From assembly GCF_029846275.1 (NCBI RefSeq), contig NZ_JARVWS010000004.1:1-64000 (forward strand): 64,000 bases of DNA, in the 5' to 3' direction. This document shows positions 27,126-35,626 of this stretch, piece after piece; positions within the stretch are counted from its first letter, which is position 1, and every line of letters begins with the position of its first letter. Position numbers and translations under genes: made by a program. The notes beneath the pieces are model-generated. The model did not search any database and had not been told where the DNA came from. It saw only the letters and a program-made list of their open reading frames with translations. The DNA comes from Nocardioides sp. CER19. Its GTDB lineage: Bacteria > Actinomycetota > Actinomycetes > Propionibacteriales > Nocardioidaceae.

Positions 27126-27790
27126 GACGGCCCGATTGGCGGGTGGTGCACCAGGTGGCGGCCTGGTGCCTCGGCTATCCCGACGACGACCTGCTCGCCC
27201 GGGTGCCGCTGCTGCGCGACGCGCTCGCGGAGCAGCGCGACAGCGAACCGGTGCGGCTGCTCACGCGGTTCCTGGACGAGATCGGCCGCCACCAGTCGGA
27301 CGCGCTCCGGTCGGCGTACGTCGACACCTTCGACCTCAACCGGCGGAGCACGCTCTACCTCTCCTACTGGACCGACGGCGACACCCGGCGCCGCGGGGAG
27401 ACGATCGGGGCGTTCAAGCAGCGCTACCGCGACGCGACGTCCAACGGCGCCTGGCTCGTGAACACCCACGGCGACCTGCCGGACCACCTCCCCATGGTGC
27501 TGGAGTACGCCGCCCTGGCGGATCCGGTCGGCGGCCGCGAGCTGCTGCAGGAGCACCGGCCCGGCCTGGAGCTGATCCGGCTCTCCCTGGCCGAGCGCGG
27601 GTCGCCGTACGCGGACGTGCTCGCCGCCGTGTGCGCGACCCTGCCGGGCCGCTCGCCGCGCGACCGCGCCGAGGCGATGGCGATCGCCCGCAGCGGGCCG
27701 CCGAGCGAGACGGTCGGGGTCGGGCCGGACCAGGGGTCGCCGGTGCTGCTGGGCTTCCCGACCGTGGCCACGGCGAGCAGGGAGGTCTGA
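27122..27790 (+). CDS. narJ: Nitrate reductase assembly chaperone (delta subunit)
   Basis: System-specific chaperone that binds the NarG N-terminus and allows cofactor insertion and membrane attachment; it is not part of the final enzyme. The 222-residue protein shows the TorD/NarJ-family pattern: VDTFDLNRRSTLYLSYW (about 61-77) and GDLPDHLPMVLEYAA (about 116-130). The start overlaps the narH stop by ATGA and its stop overlaps narI by 1 bp (TGATG). Context and motifs agree fully. Confidence 0.95.
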   Translation: MRRPDWRVVHQVAAWCLGYPDDDLLARVPLLRDALAEQRDSEPVRLLTRFLDEIGRHQSDALRSAYVDTFDLNRRSTLYLSYWTDGDTRRRGETIGAFKQRYRDATSNGAWLVNTHGDLPDHLPMVLEYAALADPVGGRELLQEHRPGLELIRLSLAERGSPYADVLAAVCATLPGRSPRDRAEAMAIARSGPPSETVGVGPDQGSPVLLGFPTVATASREV

Positions 27791-28545
27791 TGGACGTCGC
27801 ACTGTGGGGCGTGCTGCCCTACATCGGTGTCGTGATCCTCGTGTTCGGGACCATCTGGCGCTACCGCTACGACAAGTTCGGGTGGACGACCCGCTCGTCG
27901 CAGCTCTACGAGTCACGGCTGCTGCGGATCGGGTCGCCGCTGTTCCACTTCGGGCTGCTCGTCGTCGTGGTGGGGCACGTGGTGGGCCTGTTCATCCCGG
28001 AGTCGTGGACCGAGAAGCTCGGGGTGAGCGACGGGTTCTACCACGGGAACGCGCTCTTCTGGGGCTCGATCGCCGGCATCTGCACGCTGGTCGGGATCGG
28101 CATCCTCATCTACCGCCGCCGCCGGACGGGCCCGGTGTTCATGGCGACGACGACCAACGACAAGGTGATGTACGTCGTCCTGGTCGGGGCGCTCGTGCTC
28201 GGCCTGTGGACCACCGTCGTCGCGGTGGCCCAGGGCCACGACACCGCCGACTACCGCGAGTCGGTCTCGCCGTGGTTCCGGTCGCTCTTCCGGCTGCAGC
28301 CCGACGTGGACGCGATGGCGGCGGCGCCCTACCAGTTCCAGGTGCACACGCTCGTCGGGCTGCTCCTGTTCGCGATCTGGCCCTTCACCCGGCTGGTGCA
28401 CGCGTTCACCGCACCACTGCACTACCTGTTCCGTCCCTACATCGTCTACCGCAGCCGCGACACCGGCGCCACCGGTGCACGACCGGTCCGGCCCGGGTGG
28501 TCGCCGGTGGGCACCACCGACCGCGAGCGAGGAGTCCGTCGATGA
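27790..28545 (+). CDS. narI: Respiratory nitrate reductase gamma subunit (cytochrome b)
   Basis: Membrane di-haem cytochrome b that oxidises quinol and passes electrons to NarH. The 251-residue protein has five predicted membrane helices (about 5-24, 52-70, 87-107, 126-147, 184-203). The four haem ligands lie where expected: H53 and H63 in helix 2, H186 and H204 in helix 5, nearly the same numbers as in E. coli NarI. The C-terminal Arg-rich tail is cytoplasmic. The start overlaps the narJ stop and the stop overlaps narK (ATGA). Confidence 0.96.
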   Translation: MDVALWGVLPYIGVVILVFGTIWRYRYDKFGWTTRSSQLYESRLLRIGSPLFHFGLLVVVVGHVVGLFIPESWTEKLGVSDGFYHGNALFWGSIAGICTLVGIGILIYRRRRTGPVFMATTTNDKVMYVVLVGALVLGLWTTVVAVAQGHDTADYRESVSPWFRSLFRLQPDVDAMAAAPYQFQVHTLVGLLLFAIWPFTRLVHAFTAPLHYLFRPYIVYRSRDTGATGARPVRPGWSPVGTTDRERGVRR

Positions 28546-29756
28546 AAGAGCGCAGCGAACGCACCATCCAGTCCGGCGCCCAGATGCGCAACCTCGCGCT
28601 CGCCACCTGGGCGTTCGCGATCAGCTTCTGGGCCTGGAACATGATCGCGCCGCTCGGTGTGAGGTACACCGACGCGCTCGGTCTCTCGTCCACCGAGAAG
28701 TCGGTCCTGGTCGCCGTTCCGGTGCTGGTCGGCTCCGTCGGCCGCATCCTCTCGGGCGCACTGACCGACCGGTTCGGCGGCCGCGTGATGTTCCCGGCCC
28801 TGCTGCTGATCTCCACCCCGTTCGTGCTGCTCGTGGCGTTCGCCGGCAACCAGGACTCCTACGGCCTGCTGCTCCTCTTCGGGTTCTTCCTCGGCATCGC
28901 TGGCACGACGTTCGCGGTCGGCATCCCGTTCGTCAACGCATGGTTCGAGCCCTCCCGCCGCGGCTTCGCGACCGGTGTCTTCGGTGCCGGCATGGGCGGC
29001 ACGGCGCTCTCGGCGTTCTTCACCCCACGCTTCGTCGACTGGTTCGGCTACACCACGACGCACGTGATCATCGCCGCCGCCCTCGTCCTGACGGCCGTCC
29101 TGGTCTGGGCCGCGCTGCGCGACTCGCCGCAGTGGACGGCCAATCGCGACGCGGTCGTGCCCAAGCTGATGGCCGCGGCGAAGCTGCCCGTCACCTGGCA
29201 GATGTCGTTCCTCTACGCCGTCGCGTTCGGCGGGTTCGTGGCTTTCTCGACCTACCTGCCGACCTACCTCAAGGACGTCTACTCGTACGACCTGACCGCG
29301 GCCGGCACCCGGACGGCGGGCTTCGCCATCGCCGCGGTCGTGTGCCGGCCGATCGGCGGTGTCCTCGCGGACCGCATCGGACCCCGGCCCATCGTGGCGA
29401 CCTCGATGGGCGGCGCGGCGGTGATGGCGGTCGACATCGCGTTCAAGCCTCCGGTCGAGCTGGCCGCGGGCATCTCGTTCGTGCTGATGGCGGCGTTCCT
29501 CGGCCTCGGCACCGGCGGGGTCTTCGCCTGGGTGGCCGAGCTGGCCCCGCCGCCACGGGTCGGGTCGGTGACTGGCATCGTCGGCGCCGCCGGCGGTCTC
29601 GGCGGGTTCTTCCCGCCGCTGGTCATGGGGGCGACGTACAACGAGGCGAACCACAGCTACACGGTCGGGCTGCTGCTGCTCTGCGTCGTCGCGGTGTGTG
29701 CGCTGCTCTACACGATCGTCGGCATCAGGCGACATCTCGTGCAGCGACCGGCCTAG
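28542..29756 (+). CDS. narK: Nitrate/nitrite transporter, NarK family (MFS)
   Basis: Major facilitator protein that brings in nitrate and/or exports nitrite for the NarGHI enzyme. The 404-residue protein has 12 predicted helices, the MFS loop motif GALTDRFGGRVMF (about 66-78) and the conserved Arg in VGRILSGALTD. The first nitrate-signature region reads GVFGAGMGGTALSAF, where most family members have Asn at the Met position; the second reads GIVGAAGGLGGFFPP. It is last in the operon, whereas narK is often first, and is coupled to narI by ATGA. Direction of transport cannot be told. Confidence 0.92.
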   Translation: MKERSERTIQSGAQMRNLALATWAFAISFWAWNMIAPLGVRYTDALGLSSTEKSVLVAVPVLVGSVGRILSGALTDRFGGRVMFPALLLISTPFVLLVAFAGNQDSYGLLLLFGFFLGIAGTTFAVGIPFVNAWFEPSRRGFATGVFGAGMGGTALSAFFTPRFVDWFGYTTTHVIIAAALVLTAVLVWAALRDSPQWTANRDAVVPKLMAAAKLPVTWQMSFLYAVAFGGFVAFSTYLPTYLKDVYSYDLTAAGTRTAGFAIAAVVCRPIGGVLADRIGPRPIVATSMGGAAVMAVDIAFKPPVELAAGISFVLMAAFLGLGTGGVFAWVAELAPPPRVGSVTGIVGAAGGLGGFFPPLVMGATYNEANHSYTVGLLLLCVVAVCALLYTIVGIRRHLVQRPA

Positions 29757-29788
29757 CGAGTCCGGCTTGAAGCAACGTTCGTCCGGAT

Positions 29789-29808
29789 CTGAACGGACGT
29801 TCGTTCAG
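29789..29808. terminator. Palindrome between narK and the VOC gene (bidirectional terminator or operator)
   Basis: CTGAACG (29789-29795) and CGTTCAG (29802-29808) form a 7-bp inverted repeat around a 6-bp centre GACGTT. It lies in the 69-bp gap between two convergent genes. As RNA it makes a stable hairpin in both directions, but there is no T-run, so a Rho-independent terminator is not proven. The same sequence also looks like a TetR-type operator; its convergent position argues against that. Confidence 0.45.
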
Positions 29809-29825
29809 ACCACACCTCGCGGTCC

Positions 29826-30194
29826 TCACTCGACGCAGAGGCAGAACGGATGGCCGGCGGGGTCGAGGAAGACCCGGAACGTCGTGCCCGGCTGGTGCTC
29901 GGCGCGCGTCGCACCGATCGCCAGGACCTGCGCCTCCGCGTCGTCGAGGTCGGCGACGTCGACGTCGAGGTGGAGCTGCTGCGGCACCTGCTGGCCTGGC
30001 CAGTCGGGGGCGCGGTAGTCGTCCACCCGCTGGAAGCAGATGCAGGACGAGCCGTCGGCGGGCCGGATCTCCGCCCAGCCGCCGTCGGCGTCCTCCCGCT
30101 TGACCTCCCAGCCGAGCAGCGCGCCGTAGAAGCGCGCGAGCCCACCAGCATCGGGGCAGTCGTAGACGAAGGACGGGAAGCGAGCGATGGCCAT
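29826..30194 (-). CDS. VOC (glyoxalase/bleomycin-resistance fold) family protein
   Basis: A 122-residue single-domain vicinal-oxygen-chelate protein with two beta-alpha-beta-beta-beta halves: FVYDCPDAGGLARFYGALLGWEV at the start and HLDVDVADLDDAEAQVLAIGA then FRVFLDPAGHPFCLCVE at the end. The His in LHLDVDV and Glu in the terminal CVE are the usual metal positions. It resembles the many uncharacterised actinobacterial proteins of this fold; no substrate can be given. Start ATG 30194 follows TACGGT (minus strand, 30201-30206) by 6 nt with no ribosome site, suggesting a leaderless transcript. Confidence 0.85.
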   Translation of the reverse strand: MAIARFPSFVYDCPDAGGLARFYGALLGWEVKREDADGGWAEIRPADGSSCICFQRVDDYRAPDWPGQQVPQQLHLDVDVADLDDAEAQVLAIGATRAEHQPGTTFRVFLDPAGHPFCLCVE

Positions 30195-30226
30195 GGAGGG
30201 ACCGTAGCCACGGGCACCGACAGGCG

Positions 30227-31087
30227 TCACGCCCGCGCGTCGAAGGACGTCACGACCTCGTGCAACCACGCGTCGAGACCGGCCAGCTCCGACGCCGCGC
30301 CGAAGAACGGCTTCTTGCCGGGAGGCGGGAGGAAGCCGACCGCGTCCATCACCAGCCAGTAGGCGTCCGGGTCGGTGCCGGTGACGGCGGCGTACGCCCC
30401 GAGGAAGGACCTCGCCGGCCCCGGGCCGAACGCGACTGCGAGGTTGGTCGCGGCATGAGCGGCATCGAGCCAGGCCGGCCCGATGGAGGTCTCGACCCAG
30501 TCGACGACGCCCGAGACCGCGCCGTGCGTCCACAGCAGGTTGCGGTGGCTGAAGTCCCGGTGCAGGAGGGTCGGCTCGTAGCCGGGCGGCTCCTCGGCCA
30601 GGATCGCGAAGGCACGCCGCCACGAGTCGGCGTTCCGGGTCCAGTCCGGCACCACCCACTTCGCCTCCCACGCCCACGACTGGTAGGTGCGGAACGGCTC
30701 GCCGGGCCACACGTCGTGGATGGCCGCGAGCACGTCGGCCATCGCCGCCAGGGCGCCGTCGTCCACGGAGGTCGTCGGCATGCCCGGTAGCCGCGACATC
30801 AGGTGCGCCGCGACACCGGCTGCCGCTCCGTCGGCGTCCAGCCCGAGGCTCGTGGGGACGGGGATGCCTGATGCCGCGAGCGCACGCTGCGCCGCCCGCT
30901 CACGCCGGGTGAGGTCGGCGCCGTGCGCCCGCCAGGGCTCGTTCGTCATCAGCCGCAGCACCGACCGCGCCCCCGAGGCGTCGGTGAGCGCCAGCATGGT
31001 CGACGTCAGGCCTCCGCCGAGCGGCGTGACCTCGGCGATCGGGCCGGTGAGGACCGACTCGGCCCACGCGACCGCCGCTTCGTGCAC
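30227..31087 (-). CDS. Aminoglycoside phosphotransferase-family kinase
   Basis: A 286-residue protein with the APH/choline-kinase fold: the ATP-binding N-lobe with TPLGGGLTSTMLAL, the catalytic loop LLHRDFSHRNLLW (Brenner motif, catalytic Asp) and VSGVVDWVETSIGPAWLDAAH, where Asp binds Mg. It is a phosphotransferase for a small alcohol or sugar; a resistance role is not implied by the family alone. Start GTG 31087 follows TACGAT (31095-31100, minus strand) by 7 nt, again leaderless. It lies 32 bp upstream of the VOC gene on the same strand. Confidence 0.85.
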   Translation of the reverse strand: MHEAAVAWAESVLTGPIAEVTPLGGGLTSTMLALTDASGARSVLRLMTNEPWRAHGADLTRRERAAQRALAASGIPVPTSLGLDADGAAAGVAAHLMSRLPGMPTTSVDDGALAAMADVLAAIHDVWPGEPFRTYQSWAWEAKWVVPDWTRNADSWRRAFAILAEEPPGYEPTLLHRDFSHRNLLWTHGAVSGVVDWVETSIGPAWLDAAHAATNLAVAFGPGPARSFLGAYAAVTGTDPDAYWLVMDAVGFLPPPGKKPFFGAASELAGLDAWLHEVVTSFDARA

Positions 31088-31105
31088 GCGAGCGATCGTA
31101 GGGCG

Positions 31106-31468
31106 TCAGCGTGCCGTGGCGTCGATCTCGGCGCGACGCAGCCGGACGACCTCGTCGAAGACGTCGTCGGGCAGCAGGTCGGCGACGCTGACCCGGATCG
31201 AACCCGCCTTCTCCGACGTGTCCAGCCCGGGCAGCCGCTGCGCCACCGCGCCGCTGAAGGGGATCACCGAGAGGCCAGCCTTGGTCGCCATGACGCTGAC
31301 CAGGCCCTTGCCGCGGTAGAGGTACGCCGGCATGGCATAGCTCCGGCCGACCACCGCGTCGGGGACGAGCGCGGGAACCCTGGCGTAGTAGGCGGCGATG
31401 ATCGGCCGCTTCTCGGGCTCCACCTCGGCCAGGTAGTCGTCGATCGCGCGCGGCTCCTCGGTCGTCAT
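31106..31468 (-). CDS. DUF1801-family (YdhG/iron-chaperone-like) protein
   Basis: A 120-residue cytosolic protein with the DUF1801 pattern: IDDYLAEVEPEKRPIIAAYYARV at the start, SYAMPAYLYRGKGLVSVMATKAGLSVIPF in the middle and a C-terminal helix VVRLRRAEID. Relatives are called iron chaperones because of a frataxin-like fold, but the function is not settled. The start ATG 31468 has only a weak AGAGG about 10 nt upstream. It lies 18 bp upstream of the phosphotransferase gene and may share its transcript. Confidence 0.8.
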   Translation of the reverse strand: MTTEEPRAIDDYLAEVEPEKRPIIAAYYARVPALVPDAVVGRSYAMPAYLYRGKGLVSVMATKAGLSVIPFSGAVAQRLPGLDTSEKAGSIRVSVADLLPDDVFDEVVRLRRAEIDATAR

Positions 31469-31589
31469 CGCTCGCCCGCCTCTCTGCTCTGTTCGTACCG
31501 CGTCGGATTCGGCACGATCGGGCTCACCGACAGCGGTCGGGACCCGGCACGACCGATTCAAGCACCGGTCACAGCGAGAGGACACGACG

Positions 31590-32357
31590 ATGACGTCAAC
31601 ACCAGAGCGCCTCCAGGGCACGATCGCGCTCGTCACCGGCGCGGGGCACGGCATCGGCCGGGCCTGCGCCGAGCGGCTCGCGGCCGAGGGTGCGCAGGTG
31701 GTCGTCACCGACCTCGAGCCCGACGCCGCGCACGCGACCGCTGAGGCGCTGCCCGGGTCGGCCCGGCACCTCGCCCTGGGCATGGACGTGACCGACCGGG
31801 CCTCGGTCGACGGCGCCGTCGGCCGGGCGGCCGACCAGCTCGGCGGGCTGGACGTGGTCGTCAACGTCGCTGGTGGAGACCTGCCGCACGGACCCTTCGA
31901 GGAGATCGGGGACGAGTTCTGGTCGGCCCTGCTCGACCTCAACCTCGTCGGGGTGGCGCGGGTGTGCCGTGCCGCGCTCCCCCTCCTGCGCCGCAGCGGG
32001 CGCAACCCGGCGATCGTGACCGTCAGCTCGGTCAACGGGCTGGTCCCGCTGGGCAGCGAGCCGTACTCGGCGGCGAAGGCGGGTCTGACGGCCCTCACGG
32101 CCAACCTCGCACGGGACCTGGGGCCGGCCGGGGTCCGGGTCAACGCCGTCGCGCCCGGGACGATCAGGACCCGCGTCTGGGAGGACCAGGAGGGCGGCGC
32201 CGAGCGGATGCTGCCGCTCTACCCGCTGGGCCGCGTCGGCGAGCCGGCCGACATCGCCGCCGCGGTCGCGTTCCTCGCCTCCGCCGACGCCGCCTGGATC
32301 ACCGGGCACGTGCTGCCGGTCGACGGTGGCCTGCTGCTCTCCCGACCAGCCGTCTGA
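31590..32357 (+). CDS. Short-chain dehydrogenase/reductase
   Basis: A 255-residue classical SDR. It has the NAD(P) motif TGAGHGIG (about 16-23), an Asp at the end of the second strand (VVTDLEP), which favours NAD(H), NVAGG (about 91-95, usual form NAG), the catalytic Ser in VTVSSVNG and YSAAK for Tyr and Lys, and the PG motif APGTIRT. Resembles 3-oxoacyl-ACP reductase-like alcohol dehydrogenases; substrate unknown. Start ATG 31590 has GAGAGGA 6-7 nt upstream. It is divergent from the DUF1801 gene and converges on the histidine kinase. Confidence 0.88.
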   Translation: MTSTPERLQGTIALVTGAGHGIGRACAERLAAEGAQVVVTDLEPDAAHATAEALPGSARHLALGMDVTDRASVDGAVGRAADQLGGLDVVVNVAGGDLPHGPFEEIGDEFWSALLDLNLVGVARVCRAALPLLRRSGRNPAIVTVSSVNGLVPLGSEPYSAAKAGLTALTANLARDLGPAGVRVNAVAPGTIRTRVWEDQEGGAERMLPLYPLGRVGEPADIAAAVAFLASADAAWITGHVLPVDGGLLLSRPAV

Positions 32358-32371
32358 GGCCGGAGCCGACG

Positions 32372-33388
32372 TCAGAGGAGCGCTTCCCCGTCGTGCGGCC
32401 AGGTCGTCTCGATGCGCGCGCCGCCACCGGCGGCGTCGGTGACGGTGACCGTGCCGCCGTGCGCCTTCACCAGACCGCCGACCAGGTACAGGCCCAGGCC
32501 GGAGCCGGCGCTCTTGCCGCCCTTCCAGAACTTGGTGAAGACGCGCCGGCGCAGCTCGACGGGGATGCCCTCCCCCTCGTCCTCGATGGTCAGCGTGACC
32601 AGGTCCGGCCCGGCGCTGACGTGCACGCTGACCGTGCCCTCGCCGTGACGCACGGCGTTCTCGACGAGGTTGGTGACGACCTGGGTGAACTTGTCGGGGT
32701 CGACCGTGATCGACGGCAGGTCGGGCTCGGCGTGCAGCTCGATCGGCCGGCTGGTGGTCTGCTGCACGGAGTTGACCACTCGCTCGGCGAGCACGCCGGC
32801 GTCGCTCGGCCGCGGGTGCAGCTGCAGCCGTCCGGTGTCGAGGCGGGCGACGTCGAGCAGCTCGGCGATGAGCCGGCTGAGGCGGTCGGAGTCGACGCTG
32901 ACGGTGGTGAGCATGAGCTTCTTCTGCTCGTCGTTGAGCTTGTCCCACCGGTTGAGGAGCGCCTGGACGAAGCCCTTGACGCCGGTCAGCGGGCTGCGCA
33001 GCTCGTGGGCCACGGTCGCGACCAGGTCCGATCGCTCGCGGTCCAGGCGGGCACGGCCGCGTCCGCTCCGGATCGTCACCGCCACCCCGGTGACGGGGCC
33101 ACCGGGTCGCTCCCGGTGCAGTCGTGCGTGGGTGAGCACCTCGGTGCCGTCGGGCAGGAGCCAGGACTGCTCCGGGATGCCGGTGCGGGTCGCCAGGCCG
33201 GCGTACGGCTCGTTGACCTCGACCCAGGCGCGACTCTCGGTGTCGAGCAGGAGGAGTACGTCGCCCAGCGGCCGTCCCGCCGTCCCGTCGAGGCCGAGCA
33301 TCCGACGGGCCACGGTGTTGGTGACCGTCACCGTGCCGTCGGGACCTGCGAGGACCACACCGTCGGGAAGGGCGTCGAGGGGGTCCAT
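32372..33388 (-). CDS. Orphan soluble PAS-domain sensor histidine kinase
   Basis: A 338-residue cytosolic kinase with no membrane segment. A PAS domain (about 1-105) precedes the HisKA helix with VAHELRSPL (phospho-acceptor His128), followed by HATPase motifs NLVENAVRHGE (N box, about 240-250), DEGEGIP and GSGLGLYLV. No response-regulator gene is adjacent. A PAS kinase lies at the corresponding place between the rRNA methyltransferase and pheS in Streptomyces, so the location may be ancestral. ATG 33388 follows TAGATT (33395-33400, minus strand) by 6 nt: leaderless. Partner and signal are unknown. Confidence 0.9.
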   Translation of the reverse strand: MDPLDALPDGVVLAGPDGTVTVTNTVARRMLGLDGTAGRPLGDVLLLLDTESRAWVEVNEPYAGLATRTGIPEQSWLLPDGTEVLTHARLHRERPGGPVTGVAVTIRSGRGRARLDRERSDLVATVAHELRSPLTGVKGFVQALLNRWDKLNDEQKKLMLTTVSVDSDRLSRLIAELLDVARLDTGRLQLHPRPSDAGVLAERVVNSVQQTTSRPIELHAEPDLPSITVDPDKFTQVVTNLVENAVRHGEGTVSVHVSAGPDLVTLTIEDEGEGIPVELRRRVFTKFWKGGKSAGSGLGLYLVGGLVKAHGGTVTVTDAAGGGARIETTWPHDGEALL

Positions 33389-33397
33389 GGGGCGAAT

Positions 33398-34600
33398 CTA
33401 GCCAGTGACCGGTGCCAGCTGAGGGACCGTGACAGCGCGCCGGGCCGCGAGCGCTGTTGCCGCGAGGACCACGGCGATGGCGACCAGCCCGGTCCTGACG
33501 CCCAGCGCGCCGCAGAGCCAGCCGACCGCCGGGGTCGCCAGGAGCACCGGACCGACCTGCGCGAGCTGCAGCAGCGACTGGAAGCGGGCCAGCATGTCGG
33601 CGGGCGTCCGCGCCACGAAGCTCGGCAGCAGGCCGGCCGTCAGCAACCCGCAGCCGACGCCCACCAGGGCCATCGCGGCAACCGCGGTGGCCGGCCGCTC
33701 CGTCGCTGCCAGGACGACCACTCCAGCCGAGGCGAGGACCGGACCGGCCACCGACAGTGCCGCCGGCGGTGCGCCCCGCCGGGCGACCACGACGGTCACG
33801 AGCAGGCCGCCGGCGATCCAGCCGCTCGAGACGAGCCCGGTGGTGCCCGCGTCCCAGCCGCGATCGCGTCCGGTCAGCGGCAGGGCGACCATCACCAGCG
33901 GCAGCGCCGTCGCGGCCAGGCCGACGATCGTCAGCAGCGTGGCCGGCACGCCACCTGTCGCTGTCGCCGTCCGCACCGCCGCCGTCACCCGGCGCCACGG
34001 CGAGACGCCGTCGGTGCGCCCGGCGGCCAGCTCCGCGTGCGGGGGTCGCACGGACAGCAGGGTGAAGAGAACCAGGAGGTACGACGCCGCGTCGAGCGCC
34101 GCCGCGCCCGAGAGCCCCAGCGCCCCGACCAGCACGCCGCCGACGGCAGGCCCGGCGAGCCGGGCGACCTGGGAGAACGAGCCCACCGTCGCGAGCCGGC
34201 GGTCCAGACCCTGCGACCCGAAGAGCCGTGGGAACACGCCCTCGGCCGGCCGCCGGAGCGCCGCGGCGCACCCGGAGACGAACCCGACGACGGCGAGCCC
34301 CCACAGCGGGGTGCCGCCGACGGAGCCGACGGCCAGCGCGGCCATCACCACCCCCATGACGAGGTCGCAGGCGCACATGACCTGGCGGACGCCGTACCGG
34401 TCGGCGGTGATGCCGCCGACGAGCACGAGCGCCGCGAGGGGCACCGACTCGATAGTGAGGACCAGACCCACGGCGCCGGCGCCGAGGCCCGAGGCGACCC
34501 AGCCGAGCGCGAAGAACGAGACCGAGTCGCCGAGCGTCGACAGGGTCGCCGCAGCGAGCCAGCACCCGAACGGGTGCCGGCTGACGAGGCCGCGCATCAC
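33398..34600 (-). CDS. MFS exporter
   Basis: A 400-residue major facilitator transporter with about 12 predicted helices and the loop 2-3 motif GGITADRYGVRQVM (about 58-71). The overall pattern (N-terminal LAAATLSTLGDSVSFFALGW) places it with the enterobactin-exporter-like/drug-efflux MFS group. The GTG at 34600 overlaps the stop of the MerR-type regulator by GTGA, with ATG 34597 as a neighbouring alternative. Tight coupling to the regulator suggests that the regulator controls this exporter and that the MFS substrate, or something related, is the inducer. Confidence 0.88.
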   Translation of the reverse strand: MMRGLVSRHPFGCWLAAATLSTLGDSVSFFALGWVASGLGAGAVGLVLTIESVPLAALVLVGGITADRYGVRQVMCACDLVMGVVMAALAVGSVGGTPLWGLAVVGFVSGCAAALRRPAEGVFPRLFGSQGLDRRLATVGSFSQVARLAGPAVGGVLVGALGLSGAAALDAASYLLVLFTLLSVRPPHAELAAGRTDGVSPWRRVTAAVRTATATGGVPATLLTIVGLAATALPLVMVALPLTGRDRGWDAGTTGLVSSGWIAGGLLVTVVVARRGAPPAALSVAGPVLASAGVVVLAATERPATAVAAMALVGVGCGLLTAGLLPSFVARTPADMLARFQSLLQLAQVGPVLLATPAVGWLCGALGVRTGLVAIAVVLAATALAARRAVTVPQLAPVTG

Positions 34601-35619
34601 TCCGGCCGGATCGGCATGACCAGGGCGACGAAGCCCGCCTGGTAGGGCGAGCGGAGGCGGAGCGGGCGTGCCGGGGCGCTGGCCGCGACGACGACCTCCG
34701 GCCCCAGGCAGGCGGCGATCCCGCGCAGGAGCAGGGCCGCGCCGAGCCTGAGGGTGAGATCCGCCCCGGCCACCGTGCCGCCGATCTCCCGACCGTCGAG
34801 GACCGGCCCGCCAACGGCCAGCTCCAGCGTCACCTCCGCGCGGCCGGCCGCCTGCACAGCGCCTGCCAGCGTCGCCGTGGGCAGCACCGCCGTCGTCGTC
34901 GCGTCGTCGAGCCCGTCCAGCACGACGCGGTGGGACGGGTAGGCGACGTGGCGCGCGGCGTACTCCTCGCCCAGCAGCACGACCCGGTCGCCGGTCACCT
35001 CGACCGCCACCTCGCCGGCCGCGTCGAGCGCGTCGGCGAGCCGGGCCGCGACCGGGAGGGACAGGACGGCGCGGCCGGACCCACTGCCCGTGAACGGCAG
35101 GGTGCGCAGCGCCATCCAGAACCGGTTCGTCGCGACGACGTCGACGCCGTCGGGCGTGACCTCGAGCAGGACCGACGAGAGCGGCGAGGCGGGGTCACCG
35201 TCGGCGGCGGGTCGCACCTGGCGCAGCGCCGCCGCCAGCACCGGCCCGTCCACCTGCGTCTGCGCGGGCGGTCCGGGCTCGCTGCCCTGGACCGCCTCCA
35301 GCACCGCGACGAGGGCCGCCTCGTCACGGGCGGCCCGCTCCGCGCGGCTGTCCAGGAGCTCCCGCAACGCCTTCTGCGCCACGTCGGGGGTCGCGTCGAG
35401 GACGGTCCGCATGGTGTCGATGGCGACACCGGCGTCACGCATGCCCGCGACCAGCCGGGCGCGTCGGACCAGGTCAGGGGTGTAGTAGCGGTAGCCGCTC
35501 GCGGGATCGGTCGCGGCCGGCGGGAGCAGCCCGCAGTCGTCGTAGTGGCGCAGCGCGCTCGCTGTCAGCCCGACGGCGCGGGCGAACGACCCGATGGTCA
35601 GCAGGGGTTCCGTCGTCAC
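34597..35619 (-). CDS. MerR-type regulator fused to two DNA sliding-clamp (DnaN-like) domains
   Basis: A 340-residue chimeric protein. Residues 1-70 are a MerR winged helix (LLTIGSFARAVGLTASALRHYDD, then GYRYYTPD), and 72-115 a dimerisation helix. Residues about 124-236 resemble clamp domain II (SSVLLEVTPDGVDVVATNRF, then a strand ending in RVVL) and about 243-338 clamp domain III, ending FVALVMPIRP, close to the VVMPMRL end of E. coli DnaN. The first clamp domain is missing, replaced by the MerR part. It probably senses a ligand or protein through the clamp-like part and controls the overlapping MFS gene. GTG 35619 is chosen over GTG 35628 because the latter overlaps the predicted -10 box. 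Confidence 0.85.
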   Translation of the reverse strand: MTTEPLLTIGSFARAVGLTASALRHYDDCGLLPPAATDPASGYRYYTPDLVRRARLVAGMRDAGVAIDTMRTVLDATPDVAQKALRELLDSRAERAARDEAALVAVLEAVQGSEPGPPAQTQVDGPVLAAALRQVRPAADGDPASPLSSVLLEVTPDGVDVVATNRFWMALRTLPFTGSGSGRAVLSLPVAARLADALDAAGEVAVEVTGDRVVLLGEEYAARHVAYPSHRVVLDGLDDATTTAVLPTATLAGAVQAAGRAEVTLELAVGGPVLDGREIGGTVAGADLTLRLGAALLLRGIAACLGPEVVVAASAPARPLRLRSPYQAGFVALVMPIRPE

Positions 35620-35626
35620 ACCCGCC

